Part shown: piece after piece, positions 50,851 to 64,000 of the stretch | Layout of the letters: each line of letters starts with the position of its first letter | Numbering within the stretch: position 1 is the first letter of the stretch | Origin: Callaeas wilsoni | Lineage: Eukaryota; Chordata; Aves; Passeriformes; Callaeidae | Assembly (NCBI GenBank): GCA_013398955.1 | Contig: VWPU01003192.1 | Location: forward strand, 682,001-746,000 | Direction: 5' to 3' | Length of the DNA: 64,000 nt | The notes under the pieces: generated by a model | What the model was told of the DNA's origin: nothing | Databases searched by the model: none | The model's input: only the letters and a program-made list of their open reading frames with translations | Position numbers and translations under genes: made by a program

Positions 50851-53800
50851 TCCTGGTGGGTAGAATTTCTCATTAAGAAATAAACAACTCTGCACCATCT
50901 TTTACTCATGTGTGCACAATTAACGTGTAATTACATCCTTTGGAACAACGTAGGGAGGAAGCAAGGAGATGGCACAGTTAATGAATGATGAAGCAGATAG
51001 TTTTCTTCACAAAAGGATGGATAGTGCTTGTGTGGTGATCAATTTCTTTCTCTAGTATCCTGTCACAGCACAGAACTAGTTGGTATTCAGAGTAGCCTGT
51101 GTTCATTCACTTTATGTTTACAGACATTACGGTCATGAGTATTGCTCAAGTTCGCACTCTTCTTGAAAATATACAGATATGATGGTTGTGAACAAAACTT
51201 TTAATTACGTACTGTGTGAAGAAAAAAAAAGGTGGGGAGGAATGGGGAGATAAGAAAACTACACATGCTGTACATGAAAAGTATTCATTAAATCCTCCAA
51301 AAGCAGGAAATTCATTTTCATAAGAGGAAATAAGCGCTGCTTGAGACCAACTTTGTTTTCTTTTGCACACAAGTTAAAAATAATATATCCTGCACATTAG
51401 TTACAGTACAAGTGTGCATATTGTACCCAGAGGGTCCTTTCTACAAAAAAGGATCATGAAATCCTATCAACATACTATATTTTTCTGCTGGAGATAAATC
51501 AAGAAGATTAATGAGGTTAAGTTATTGCTGTCTAGTATGCCAGGGAATAAGTTTCTAAATTAGAATTTTAATTGTATGTGCTATTGCAGTCCTCTTACTA
51601 ATTCACATTTCACCATATTTCTAAAATCTTTCCTTATACCGTAGTCTTAGGGAATTTTAAAGGAATTAAAGTAATGGAGTTTTTAAAACTTAAGTAGGTA
51701 AAATGGAAATGGCTCTGAAAGCCTATCAAAACTAGGTTATCTGTCAAATCTTTAGACTGCTCTGCAGAATCTATAAAGATTTCTATTCCTGCCATTGAAT
51801 ATTACAGGTGAGTTTTAGATGTTATCTTCAGTGCTAGATAGCAAGAAAAGAAGTTACACCAAGAGATCTCATAAATAGGTTGGGTTAAAAATATATGGAA
51901 AGTAATTCTGTTAGTTATTACAGAAGTACTCTATGACACTCTGTTTTGCAGCCTTGTTGTGATTTAAGACCGAATGACAATTGGTTACTGGAGACTAAAT
52001 GTACTAAGTTACCAAAATATTTCAGCCACCAGTATGTGCAGTTTTACAAATCGCACAACTTCCATTCCACAGGAGAGGACACATTCCAGGAAAGAAGTCA
52101 GGTTGGTCTGTCTGGTGGTTCCAGCCATGCCACTTGTACTCCTACAGTCTCTCAGGTCGCCTCATCCTCTGGGTCCTTTCCCCAAGCAGCTCTAGACATT
52201 GTCAAATATAAGACTGGGTAGAAAAAAAACCCTTATTCTTGATTATCTTGTTCAAATACTCTTAGCACCTAAAAACCAGCCTTCAGCATGACTGGCACTC
52301 ATGACCTGCTGTTCCTGAAGGTGTGCAACACCATCACAATTGTCACAAGTCACTGTCACTTCAGTTACTTCTCTATTCTAGTGAGCTAGTGAGCTACTCT
52401 TTTGTCCTATAGTGTTAGCTAAATTTCATATATATTTCCCCATGCTGCTGTCAACTAGAGCTAACTCATGCTAAGTGCTGCAAGTAACTGTATCATTCAT
52501 AGTACCATACTGAAGCAGTTTGATCATTTTAATATGTTTTCCTTGTGCTGCTGTAGGTTGACGAGACTGGCCAGTTGCCCAGGAAGTAGCAAAGCCTGTG
52601 ACTTTAAAAATACAAACATATTAGGAAATGCACCAATTGAAAGCACTGCCTCTGAAAAATGAGCACACCAATGCAATCACAGAATTAGTACCAGATTTTG
52701 TCTTACCTGTGTGGTTTTAGTCCTTGTTTTGAAATCTGAGTGTTAAGGCATGCTGCAGTTAGTCAGTGGAGGAGGTTAGCAGTTCCCCTTCTGTTTCAAC
52801 ATTTAACGTAGACAGTGAGTATGATGTTTACTGTCTCAAAAGACCAGATGGACTTTTGCTCTCTTGCTCTTCTTCTTATGTGTAACGCTGACTAACCTAA
52901 ATTCACCTGAGACAGAAAAGACTGTTTCCTACCTCTGGCTATGCAAACCCTTGAGTGGATGTTTCTGGGGTTTTTTACATCAGTTCAAGGAGGAACAACC
53001 ACATAAAGGAGGACTGGGAACAATATCAGAGAGGTGCTGTATGTCAGACTGTTAACTCTCTATCTGCTTTAAAACTGATCTGCATCTTTTATCTCACGCG
53101 TAGAAAACCTTACATAAACTATGAGCCTAATTTTACCAGAAAAATCTGAACACAACAAGGGAGTTTTAGCAATAACATCAATATATTCTATTTGCAACAG
53201 TCTTTATTGGGTTTTGGGGTTTTTTTCTTCTGTATTCAGACCTAAGCTACAGTAAGACACCAGTAAGTGCTTTATAGCTGCTGAAGGCAGTTTACATTGA
53301 TTAGATAGATTTTCACATTGGCTCTTGCAACAGACACTTTTCAAGGGCAGGCACAGTAAAATGTTTTTTTTAAATTCCATTATTTGAAAACTGGACATAA
53401 TTCTCAGTGATTGAAGCTGACAGAGGAGGAAAAGCTGATGGTGAATATATTCTCTAGTGGCAGACTGTCATCCACAGATGCTCTCAGTGACCAAAGCAAT
53501 GACTGAAGTATGAAGAGCTGCTTGCATACAGTGGGTTGCCATCAGTGAAATCATTTACTACTGCTCTCAAACACTTGGGGGAGATCAATTACCTACAGGT
53601 GATGCATTTTCAATGATGAAAGCTTCCCTCAAAGTGACTAGAAGATCAAAAATGTTGTTTAATAGCTTGGACCTCCCTGCAGATTTCTTTTAATGTAACT
53701 TTCAGTGACCCTTTTTAATTCCTTAATAGTCTAAATACTGAGTTATCAACAAACTGAATGTGATTATTTCAATTTTCTGTTTTAAAAAAAACAGTTAATG

Positions 53801-54709
53801 TTAAGTCGCAAGAACATCTCCACATGCTAGATATTTTGCAGATTCTGAATACTGAAAATCCAGTGAACTGACAGATTTACTGCACTCACAAATCTTGCAG
53901 TGTTCATTAAATGAGCTTGAAGATCCTCCTCCTCCAAACATTTATGGACTTGCTTAAAAATAAATGTGTATTTACTAGAGTTTTTAAATACAAAGAAGAG
54001 TCTAATGTGACCCTAGGATCTTAACTCAGACTTTAATGGATGCATTTTTTCCCATCTGTAATCCCCACATATAAAATTGACACAGCATTAGTGTAAAACT
54101 AGTAATGAATCTTCACTATCAAATTCAGGGCACTTTAGGCATCTAATTTAGCTGCAACTCAAAGGGCTATAGTAGAAATAAAAGTTTCTTCTCTAGCTAA
54201 TTGAGTTTAGACAAGGACCTCCATTAGGATCACTGTTAGTTGTCTGGTCTGGTGTAAAGTAGACAGGGTGCATAACGCTCTGCATGTAACTTAAAATGAA
54301 ATCCAGAGGTATTTATAACTGGATAGATCAGATTACCAATGTTGTTAAAATACATCTTAATCTGGTTATTTAGAAATGGCAATGGAAAATTAATGTTATC
54401 AGTGAAGAAACTGAGAGTCAGTAGAGAAAATCAGGCATCATAAAGACCCATACATTTAAAAAAAAATCCACACATCAAACTTAAGACTGTTACACAGTGC
54501 AATAGCATTTCTTTGTACCTACAAATAGTATTCTTGCATATTAAGTAGGCAGAGAGAGATTTATGATGTCCTTAACTTCTCATTTCTTTGCTTGTAATAG
54601 CTTGCATTTTGTAAATGACATTGTAAGAGACTACACTGTTGTCACCTAGCAACTACAAACTATTTTTTTGAAAAGTTTTGCTTGGTTTTTGACTAATAAT
54701 AAAAATAGT

Positions 54710-54890
54710 AATTCCACACTTTACATTTGTAGATCTTAAAGCACTTAAAAGGATGTATTTTTTAGTATCATTATCTGGAAGCATTAAATCTAGGATAGAA
54801 AGTGTGTTGCCAAAGATGACAAACAACAGAGATACAAATTTTATTCTGAAGATCTCACCCTGTTCTCCACATTCCAGCCTCTTCAAACTG
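54710..54890 (+). mobile_element. MIR-like ancient SINE
   Basis: AGATCTTAAAGCACTTAAAA, then TATCATTATCTGG, then GTGTTGCCAAAGATGACAAA follow the order and spacing of the MIR core ('ATCTCAAAGCRCTTTACAAA... ATTATCCCCA... GACTTGCCCAAGGTCACACA'). Diverged but collinear. Confidence 0.5.
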
Positions 54891-57800
54891 TACTTTTATA
54901 TAGGTCCTTTCCAATATTTTTTGGCCTTATGAATTTTAAATTAGGAAAGGGAATAATTTTTAAAAATCTGTATTTGCAATTACTATCTCCCCCTCTCATT
55001 TGAGATATTGCAGTTATTTTCTAGTCTGAGGGTCACAGTGAATTAGCCCTTGGCAAATATTTAATTTTTAATGGAAACCGCTACAGTATTGAGTTAAAGC
55101 ACGCAAAAGGATCACATTCATCCTAAAATGATCCTGCTGCTGCATCACTGACCAGTTTTCATGTTGCATATAAAGCAGTTCTCTGTAATTAATTTTTCTT
55201 CAGAAAGTGTTTTGTCCTGATTATTGTAATATTTTCTACTAACAGAGTGGCAGTTAACATGCATACTGAAATGTCTGCTGTAACAACAGCTGGCTTGAAG
55301 AGCATTTCATTTTTCGGGAAGATCACGGAGGCTGGGTAGCCAGGGTTCTGTGTGATTTCGAGTTGAACAAATGCTTATTTTAAATTATTTGAGAAATGTC
55401 CTATACTCATTTTCAGTTCTCCATTGCCCTTGCCAAGCATTTGGTGGAGTGAAGCTGTTTGGGAGCTATATTTCTTCCTAACGGTCCACAATTTTAAGAA
55501 ACTTCTAAGGATGAATTAGAATGAATAGCCACGAAGATAATGTGTGGGCTGCTGTGCAGCAGCATCCCTGGAGAGTGATATGTCAGGAAAGAGATTTAAA
55601 AAATTTCTGTAATGAAACGTGTATTTCTCACAAGTAAGGAAAGATCTTGACAGATCATCTGTTATGAGATATCTGCTCTGTTCTTTGCTTGTGGGACAAA
55701 TGAGATTTCTCCTTATAATACATTGTGGATTATCATTCTGTTGCAGTTTGTGTAATGGCAGCACATGGGGAATTTAGGAAATGACACTCCAGCTGTCTTT
55801 TACAATAACTGTTTCTTTTTTGCTTTTGCACTGTAATACCTCTTCTTTCAAATTATCTTTGCTGTACTCTTCTCACTGTAATACCAGTGCGTATCCCAAA
55901 ATGAATTAAAAAGAAAAATGGATATACATAAATTATGTCGTATTTTCCCTGTGTGATATGTTTTATTTCATTCACTAATTTATTGATAAAAACTCAAAGA
56001 AAAAAATATATCTGAAGTTCTTTTTCTGTAATACATTTTTAATAAAGAAAGTGAAGTAGCAATAGCTGGAAATGTAAATCTGTTTCCTGGTCTTTGCTGT
56101 TGTGTGAGGTTTGATATATATCTATTCTAAAGAACAGAATTACCTATGTTGCAGATATATTGTTACGAGGTGGTTTATCTGTAAGGCTCATTAAACTTAT
56201 CATTGTTTTCAGAAGTTCCAAACAATTGGGAGAAATTGAACTCATTGCAGACGAGACCCAGACAAGTTTCCGAAAGCAGTACATTGCCCATTGTATTTCA
56301 TCCCTGAATTCAGCACCATCTCAATCTTTCCCAGTTGCCTCTAGAAATTTACTTTATTTGATTGGTTTAAAGCAATTTTGTAAAAGTTGATTAATGGGAC
56401 AGAGAGAAGCAAGATGTCCCTTGGAGTATATTTGGGTCTTCCACATAGCAAGGTGTAGGCTCAGAAACTGTGTCAGCAGGACTCTTTCTCTGTAACAGCA
56501 CATGTAATGCTTACTGAGTTAAACTCAAAACCACTTGCTGGGTAGTGTCTTATGGATCAATTCTGTGCACTAGTCTCTAGGAGAAGGACTGTAAAAAAAT
56601 TATAATTTTCAGTAGTCTACTTAGCTGTCTGAAATGCAAAGTCCACACGAAATTTCAGATCAGATGAATTGTTAGTTTGTTGTGTGTTTGGAGCTTTGCT
56701 GCTGACCATTTCCATTTCTACTTTGCCTTTAACTGTGTTTAATTGTTTGTCACCCTGTGTTGTCTGAGAGTGTGAACTTTGCAAGAAATAGATCTTTGCC
56801 AACAGAGAATCATTCCTTATGCAGTTTGGTTGGACTTATTAGGAAAGTAATTTCCATCCAGCCTGAGTTGAGAGTGCTCTAGAGCGGGAGGGCCTGCTTG
56901 CTTTAGATGCCGTTGGCAAATCTATAATCAGATAACGATTGACGCCTTTTTGGCAAAGAGCCCCAAAGCTGTAAATCACCTTAGGATTCACAGGGTTCCG
57001 CTTCTCTATCCTGGGAGCAATCAGTGTTTCTCAGAGCTGTACCCAATGATGGTATGCCATGATTAAGGAGAAATTCATTTGTGTTAGAGGGTTTTAATAA
57101 TTTCAATTTCCAAACCATTAAAAATTTGCTAAGTAAGTGTGAGTTTCTATTTATAAACATTTTAGAAGTAGTCCATGTATTCCCAGGAATTTCTAGATCA
57201 TAATTTGGAAACCAGCACTCTAGTGAACTTATGAAAAGAATAGCTGTTTTAGACACTGAATGCCCTTGTGTTCCATTGACTTCAGCAAGACAGCAAGGGT
57301 TTGTTTTAACTTTTGTGCTCTTTGCTATTGGAAATCATTGGGATTTGAAAAACTTTTTTTTTTTAAATTTGAGGGCAAAAGACTGTAATGGTAAATGTTT
57401 TAAGGGGCATTATCTATTTTAGACCACTCAGAATGTGTTGAGGTCTTGCAAGAGATACAAACTTCCCAATGTTTTCCCTGTGTGGTGCAAAAGATTTAAT
57501 CTACTGATCATTCTAGTAAGAAGACGAAAACATGAGTTTGTGCAAATGCTCTTTTATACTACAGAAAGCACAGGGCAGATAGGGCATAACAAATTGCTTG
57601 CTGCCCTTTTGGCAGCTTCTATGTTTTATTAATGTAAAAATAAACTTTTGGCACCTTCAACTTTCTTATTTATGTGAGATTTATTAGCTAAAGGACAGAG
57701 GTTAGGTGAATATGAGATTATATCTTTCACAAAATCACATTGGTTTTATTCTCTGAGAAAATAATCATCATGGTGGCGTCATAACTTGTGCTTAAAAGAA

Positions 57801-58332
57801 AAAAGACACGCGTGCTAGTCGAATCCATGATTTTTTAAATGCCTATATATGTTTTGATCCATGAGGTCATTGCCAAGAAGAAAATGAGGCTTGCGGGTAT
57901 GTCAAAAATAAAACGTATCAGTACAGTGTGTAATTTCTACACTCAAATACTGGAGCAGCTCCAACACTGACGATGAAGCTCCTTCAGGTTCACGTATGTG
58001 TATGAGAACTGTATGGGGAATCTGGATAGCACAAATGAAGGACTCTCAGTGTTGCAAGAACGCAGATTTGGAAAGGTTTAATAGCACTTCACTTGCAAAT
58101 AATTCTTCTTGCTATTACACAGATAATCTCATGTCAAATTTTAAGTAACATCTGGAGCTATGCATAAATACCATTTAAACAGGAGACTCATATTTTTGCT
58201 CAATAAAAGAATCAGTTAAATGACACTTTAACAACAATACCCACAAGTACTGTTTGCATTTCTCTTTCGTTTAGCCATAAGGTAAATGTTGCTGCATGCT
58301 TTTCTTAATGTCACTTTCTTTCCTTTTTTTAG

Positions 58333-58420
58333 AGTTTCTTTGAAGGACAGTCTGCACCATGGGATTCAGCTAAGAAAGATGAGAACAGAATGAAAAATAG
58401 ATATGGGAATATCATTGCAT
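58333..58420 (+). CDS. PTPRM: PTPRM exon: entry into catalytic domain D1
   Basis: An 88-nt exon in phase 0 at its start. Codons read [20 protein letters not shown] then KNRYGNIIA, and a final T begins the Tyr codon completed in the next exon. The acceptor is CTTTTTTTAG and the donor T|GTGAG at 58421. KNRYxNIxxY(DHSRV) is conserved motif 1 of protein tyrosine phosphatase domains and starts the phosphotyrosine recognition loop, so this exon begins membrane-proximal domain D1. The catalytic WPD loop and HCSAGAGRTG signature are encoded further downstream and are not present here. The residues match RPTP-mu and PTPRT equally well, so this exon alone does not separate the paralogues. Confidence 0.93.
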
Positions 58421-61400
58421 GTGAGTGTTGACAACATAATTGTGCACTTTGTTAGCTTCCCTTCAGATCTGGGTAAGAATGACCACCAGCCTTGTGCTCA
58501 CATCAGGCTTATATTCCTTTTCCCTAATTAAGATAAAAATGAAGGAAAACGTTACTTTTTAGTTTTGGGGTTTGTTTTTTGGTTTTTTGTTTTGTTTTGG
58601 TTTTGATTTTTTGTTTGTTTGTTTGTTTATTTTTTAAACAGTCAGATTTAATGATTTTCTCTGCTGCCCTTCTGTATACCTTCCATCCTGTGATCAGCAT
58701 TTGGCTAATGGAGAATGACACCTTTAACCAGTACTGAGCTCTAACAGGTCTCAAACTGCTCCTGTCAGCTTAGTATGAGAGTACCCATGAGCACATCAAT
58801 ACCTTGGCATTAGGTTCTGGGTATTGTGGGAGCAGACAATACTGGTGCTTAAGTGTTCCACAAAAGAGAGACAACTATCCTGGCTTATGCTAGATAGACT
58901 CTAAGGAAAAAAGGTAACCCTTATGTTTTACTTGAAAATGCCAGGCTTAATAAGGATTAGACATACTAATAATCAAATAACTTGAGGAGATGATAGCATG
59001 CTGTGGTCAGAGACCCCTAAATCTTGCATTATGAGAGTTCCAAAGCATTGTAACTAGAGATGCTGCACGTGAACGTGAAGGCAGGAAATATATCAAGTTC
59101 AGTAAAATTATGTTATTTACACACTGCTGTTGTTGCACTTAAAGGTGAGTTCTCAACGTGTATGTAGGAGATGATCCTTTCCCTGTTTTTTTGCTTTAAA
59201 ATCTAAATTTAAGATGTGGAGTTTGTGTTTCTAACAGCCAGCCAGATAACCATGAGCAAGTCTAAGCAGAGAAATAAGCAGCCGTCACCTTGTTTTGTAA
59301 GCATGAAAATTAAGGGTGGTCTTTAATGAGGGATCATTTAATGATAGTGGTGGAGTTCAGCAATCATATAGAAGCCCCAGTGCACAGGACAGCAGAGGAG
59401 AATAAGCCATGCTGATTGTCTGAATATTTGGAGGACCTGTGGAAGGAGTATGTAGTGCAGATTTGCAGTAACTTCAGCACCTATCCTAGGTGCTTGTCCA
59501 GGCACTTATCTGCCTAGATTTCCTCATCAGTGAACCATGGACTTGACATGTTGAGAGAAGGACAGGTCTTCTAGAGAAATGGTTCCAAAATAGAGCCCAT
59601 TTGAATGCTCCTGAATCACCACCTCGGGAGGTCCTCTCTGCAGTGCATGCGTAAATGGCATAGAGAGAACAGCTCCCAGCTTAGTGACCTACAGCAGGTG
59701 ATGTGAATTGGGCCCAGCGGGCTGAGACTGTCTGCAAAGAGCAGACAGCTCTGTAGCTTGCTGCAGAGTGAGAACCCACAGGAAATGCACATGGAGGCAG
59801 AGGCAAATTTAGCAAGAGGTGATCTGCCACATGGTTTTGAGTGGACGTCATAGTATTGCTGTGTGTTTTGGATGTACACTGTGCTATATACTGAAAAAGG
59901 AAATTAAATCTTCTAGAGAAATGTGATTATCATGATGGGCTGGTGCATATGCAAAAGCAGATAAGCTAGCTAGATACGGTTTTGCTTGTTTCCCTCCAAG
60001 CAATATTTAATGTGTAACAAAGTTGTTATTTGTGAGGATGTAGCGATACATTACATGAGTAACAGCTAATCATTTAAGTAAAAATACCAAAGGCGAAAAT
60101 AAGAAATACAAAGCAGTTTTATGCTTATCCTTGCTTTGTGAAATTTTGTTTCCAGTCCAAGCCTATTACAATAGATCTTCTCCCACAGTCAGGTTTAGTG
60201 TGTCACTCCCCTCTTTAATGTCATGTTAGACATCATCTTACACTTTGACACCCTTTGGTTGAAGAAAACTAGAAGACTGCTAGTGCTTTATGTCGGAGGT
60301 AATCAAGTGATGAATAGCCAAGGGAGAACACATAAAAGATATTAGATGCACAAATCAATGACAATTACAAGTGATACTGAAGGCTTTCTAAGAGGCCAAA
60401 TATAACTCAGGACATCTAGATCTCAATTTACTTGAAATGTCCTCAGTATTTAGCAGAGGGAGGGAGTTGGATGGAGTTTTTATCAATAACACTTCCTGTT
60501 TATGTGGCTGTGAAAACAAAGACAACACAAGTTTAAATGAAGAACTACTAGAATTAAAAGCAGTATCTTAAAAGAAAAGCTGAAACTGCCCACAGTTTGT
60601 CGTTCAATTTGTCATTTGTTGTTGTTAAATACATGCATGCAGATGGGGTAGTTAACTTTTTAATGATTTTATGTGTTTTTCTCCTGGATAAATGATTGCA
60701 TTTCTCAGAGCCTGAAAGCACAATTTGAATGTCTACTTTTTAAAATTTTTCCCAGATAATTGTATAAAGTATATGCTTTAGCTTAAAAGCATTTTAATAA
60801 ATTGCCCTTTTATGCTGTGTTCAAACACTTAAAAATACAGTGGTTCAGATGCCACTGACTGTGGGTACATGATTATAATGAAATGTATATTTTTTCTGCA
60901 AAGCTTATTTTTTTCTATCCATTTACCCTCTTCGTTTTAATTTTTCCCAAGATACTACTGTTATATTATTGCTTGTAGTCATTATTGTACTCAGAGGGAA
61001 CTAAAATGATAGCACCAAGCGGCCAGCATTGCAGGAGCTTGTCAAAATTGTAATATGCTTTATGTTACCCAAGTGATGGGCATTTAATTGGCTACAAGCG
61101 TGCCCTACCCACTGTATGACAGTGGCTACAAAAAGTTGAATCATGATCACAGTGCAGTCACCCACAGAAAACATGCTCTTCCTTTACTGAACAAAAAAAC
61201 CTTCGCGTTTGCTCATTGCAAACTAAACCCAGCATGAACCTGCTAAATTAATCTTTCTTCACCTAAGAAAAATTATGTTTCTGCCATAACTGTGTGGGGT
61301 TAGGCATGGATTATGGTAAAATTTACTCATTTTTTCCTCAGGAGAGATCTTGAGCTGATTTGAGGATGGGAGGGGTTCTGTATTTATTTTTACCTAACTC

Positions 61401-64000
61401 AATATTGACTAAATGAGAAGAGAGTATTGATCACAGTTTTTAAAAGCGGCTAAAGATTTTAGGTGAGACATTTATAAAAGGTTTGATTTGCAGAGAATCA
61501 GGAATGCAAGTCCCAAGAAAGGGTCATTGGCTAGGCATGCTAATCAGCCAGGTGCTCAAGGGGCTTGTTAGAGATCACAGTTGGCAGGCTGGCATATACG
61601 CGTTGTAGGTAACATGAGGCGAGAGAGAATAAAATGCTTATATTCGTTATCTACTACCATATTCTACAAAGAAAAATTTATTCTAAGATAAATAATTTCA
61701 AAAGCTTAACTGATCAGTGGAAAGTTAAATTAGATCTCCTAACGGAAGGGTATCAAAATAACAATGAGATGGAAAAGAGACTATTTAAATGCTACACAAA
61801 TTGTCAAGAGCAGCTGAAGTATAAAGGAAAAAAATACCTTAAAAATCTAGACAGTTAATCTAGAGGCTATTTAAGAATCAACACACGTGTGGAAGACGAT
61901 GGCTTGTGTACTTCTTAGTTTTAAATCTGCTTGACATAAGCACGACCTAGACACATTTCTGTGTGTTGACATAAGGATTTTTTTTCGATTTAACAAGTGT
62001 TGCCATGCAGTAAGGAGTTAACTTGAGTTCTCAAAAAAAAAGGGAGCCACTCCAATTCCACTGCAAATAAATGGATATTGGACATTCCATTACTTGCAGA
62101 ATTCTCAGAAACTTAGCTGAGAATGCAGTACTAAAAAAGATTCACATGAGAAGAAAAAAGGGAAAGAGATGATACGAAGATATAGGTATGAAGTAACTTA
62201 TTTATTTTGCTTAATCCAAAGCAAGAGTTATTGAAAGGAAAGTGACAAAACAATGGAAATGTAAAGAAAAGATACCACTGCATAATATTTAATTGTATAA
62301 ATCAGTCAAATAACAGGAAGTTACATTTTTAAGATGTTTCCTAGAGGGAAATCTAAGCTTGTTTTGTCCAATACATAACTCAGTTCTAGGCAAGTGATCA
62401 AATAGGGGTTTCAGTTACCTAAGTATAGACATGTGGTGCCATTTCAGGTGACCTGGGACATCTGTGCAAGACCAACAAATGCCACAGAGTACATATGAGA
62501 GACATGTTATTCCACAGTGGCAGCTGAAAGCTGGGCAGTATATCCTGGTGACTATATAAAGTGCCGTGAGATGTTTTGTGCTTAGACAACTGAACCCTGC
62601 CCTATGTAATTCAAGGAGTGCAAAAGTGTAGGTCTTTAGTAGCCTGAGTTGTCCTAGTGAGAATGCCTGTAATGCAACGATGTGGGAAATCATGAAAATA
62701 TGGATGAAGATATACCATGAGTCCAAGCATGAGTCTGAGGCTGCTAACTTTAGCAGAAGTTGGGTCAGGTCCCAAAACTGTAAAAGCAGCAGCCTTGACT
62801 GGAGCTTACTAAGTTCCTTAGTATCTTTCTTAAGTAAGATGGATTTTTAGGATTAAGGTCCTGTGAGCCGAACCTCTGGTCTGAAGAAACTGATAAATAG
62901 CTTAATTAAGCATAGAATAGCAAAGCACTTGAATAAGCATAGCTCGGTAGAGTCAGACAAGCAGGGGTTATGTAATGGAAAGTCACAGCTCTATAAATTT
63001 TTATTCTTGGAAAAGTGAATAAAGAGGCTCAGGCTGACCTGATTCAAATATTCCAGCATGTTTGAGAAGCTCATTCTTGAAGACTGTTGAGTGAAATAAT
63101 CCCAAGAAAATAGCAATGTAACACCTGTGTGGAACCTGGAGATGGAATTTTAATTCATTCTGATTTACTATGTCTGGGGTTGTAGCGCTCCCTTTCTCTC
63201 TCCCAAGGGAATCCCAGGGAAATAAATGAGGCTCTGAGATCTCTAGTTCCTAAGACTTGGAGCATAAAAGAGGAAAACGTAAAGAATTTACCTTGACCAG
63301 TTCCTCTCTTGACTTGTAATTCTAAAATGATGTTCTTTTAAGAAGCACTTGCCCTGTTCTTCTTCCACCATAATGTGGGCCAAAATTATAATTTTTTTAC
63401 TTATAATGAAGTTGGAGTTTTAAGCCACTTTGTGTTCTTTCATTTATTTTTTATCTTTCAGGAATTTTAAAGCTTCAGAAATAGCTGTTCAGAACACAGG
63501 TGGCAAGTTTCAGGTGTTTTAATGATTATTTACATTTATAACAAAATAATGACCGTCACAAAGGTCTGTCATCACCTGCAAGTAATATTAGCTCAGCAGG
63601 CAGGCGGCAAAACAATAATACACAGATATCTAATTAGCAAGAGTACCTCATAAACAAAGCAGCAGTAAAGTGGCTGCTTACCATCTCTCCATCCTTGAGA
63701 TCCTCCCCCCAAATTGTTTTATCTGCAACTTATGCACCATTCCGAAAAAGCCGTTGTGTTTGGTTGCTTTTGAGGTAAGAGAGTCAAGAGGAGCTTACAA
63801 AGTCCCTGAGAAGAAGGAGCCCTGCCAGCCTACAGACATTGTTGTGCAGGGTGGGAACTAGCCACTAGCAGTGTTGCTGCACCGTAGGGAAGGTGAGGCA
63901 GCTGTCATGAGATGAATTCATGCCATAGTGTTTCAGGTTGGAATTTAGAAAATAAAGTTGGAAGTGTTTTCCCAGTCCTGGATAGATACAGATGACCACA
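58421..64000 (+). other. PTPRM: PTPRM intron (5' part) to the end of the window
   Basis: The GTGAG donor is at 58421. I searched for the next exon, which should continue Tyr-Asp-His-Ser-Arg-Val, and did not find it, so the intron is longer than 5.5 kb. Apart from a T/G-rich simple repeat (58553-58638), nothing recognisable is present. Confidence 0.75.
58553..58638. repeat. T/G-rich simple repeat, (TTTTG)n/(TTTG)n
   Basis: Runs of TTTTGG, TTTTG and TTTG units begin about 130 nt downstream of the donor at 58421. On the minus strand it makes a spurious Lys/Gln/Thr-rich frame. Confidence 0.85.

Larger units (their letters stand above)
33307..58332 (+). other. PTPRM: Large PTPRM intron, 25,026 nt
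   Basis: GTAAGT donor at 33307 and CTTTTTTTAG acceptor ending at 58332. Inside are old CR1 fragments (43650-44028, 46055-46230, 50653-50850), a MIR-like SINE (54710-54890) and a partly palindromic repeat-like segment near 41945-42005. An A+T-rich block with many TAAT cores lies at 40680-41060, and a C/T-rich tract at 49768-49880. I found no exon, RNA gene or second gene. The numerous 60-100 codon frames have no recognisable domain and no coherent splice context. Confidence 0.85.

Noticed and set aside
25608..58420. Assignment to PTPRK or PTPRU
   Set aside because: Those paralogues have, as I recall, a different juxtamembrane sequence (for example a Met-His-rich TRQEMTHMVNAM stretch), whereas this gene reads TRQEMTVMVNSMDKSY. 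PTPRT remains a less likely alternative to PTPRM.
58421..64000. Searched for the next D1 exon (continuing Tyr-Asp-His-Ser-Arg-Val)
   Set aside because: No segment encodes this motif behind an AG acceptor, so the exon must lie beyond the window.

Overview
The window looks like avian genomic DNA. It carries many CR1 (chicken repeat 1) retrotransposon fragments, from fairly fresh bird-type copies with the octamer-like 3' end (ATTCTRTG) to very old, decayed copies. It also has short vertebrate-type exons with consensus splice sites, long A+T-rich introns, and no bacterial-style gene packing. The species cannot be named from the sequence.

All protein-coding sequence I can support belongs to one gene on the + strand: a receptor-type protein tyrosine phosphatase of the R2B (MAM/Ig/FNIII) class, best matched to PTPRM (RPTP-mu). 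Six exons are visible: 25608-25759, 28306-28380, 28608-28634, 32344-32355, 33119-33306 and 58333-58420. Joined, they encode the cytoplasmic juxtamembrane segment from just after the transmembrane helix to the first conserved motif of catalytic domain D1 (KNRYGNIIA, cut inside the following Tyr codon). The transmembrane exon upstream and the rest of D1 downstream are not in the window.

The most interesting part is 28306-33306. Between two ordinary exons lie three phase-1 symmetric cassettes of 75, 27 and 12 nt. The last two are microexons that together encode the 13-residue insert DPFVPTAILVPIN, which I recall as the optional segment separating two PTPRM isoforms. Every skipping or inclusion choice keeps the frame, and the junction codon stays Asp. 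UGC motifs next to the 27-nt exon acceptor and UGCAUG motifs downstream of both microexons suggest SRRM4/RBFOX-type (neural or muscle) control; that is inference.

Layout: 1-25607 is intron with several CR1 copies and a striking 90-nt perfect-register hairpin at 10000-10089. 25608-33306 is the exon cluster. 33307-58332 is a 25-kb intron with older CR1 and MIR-like fragments. 58421-64000 is the start of the next intron. I see no tRNA, rRNA, CRISPR, CpG-island promoter or second protein gene. The other open frames of 60-170 codons look like chance frames or CR1 reverse-transcriptase remnants.
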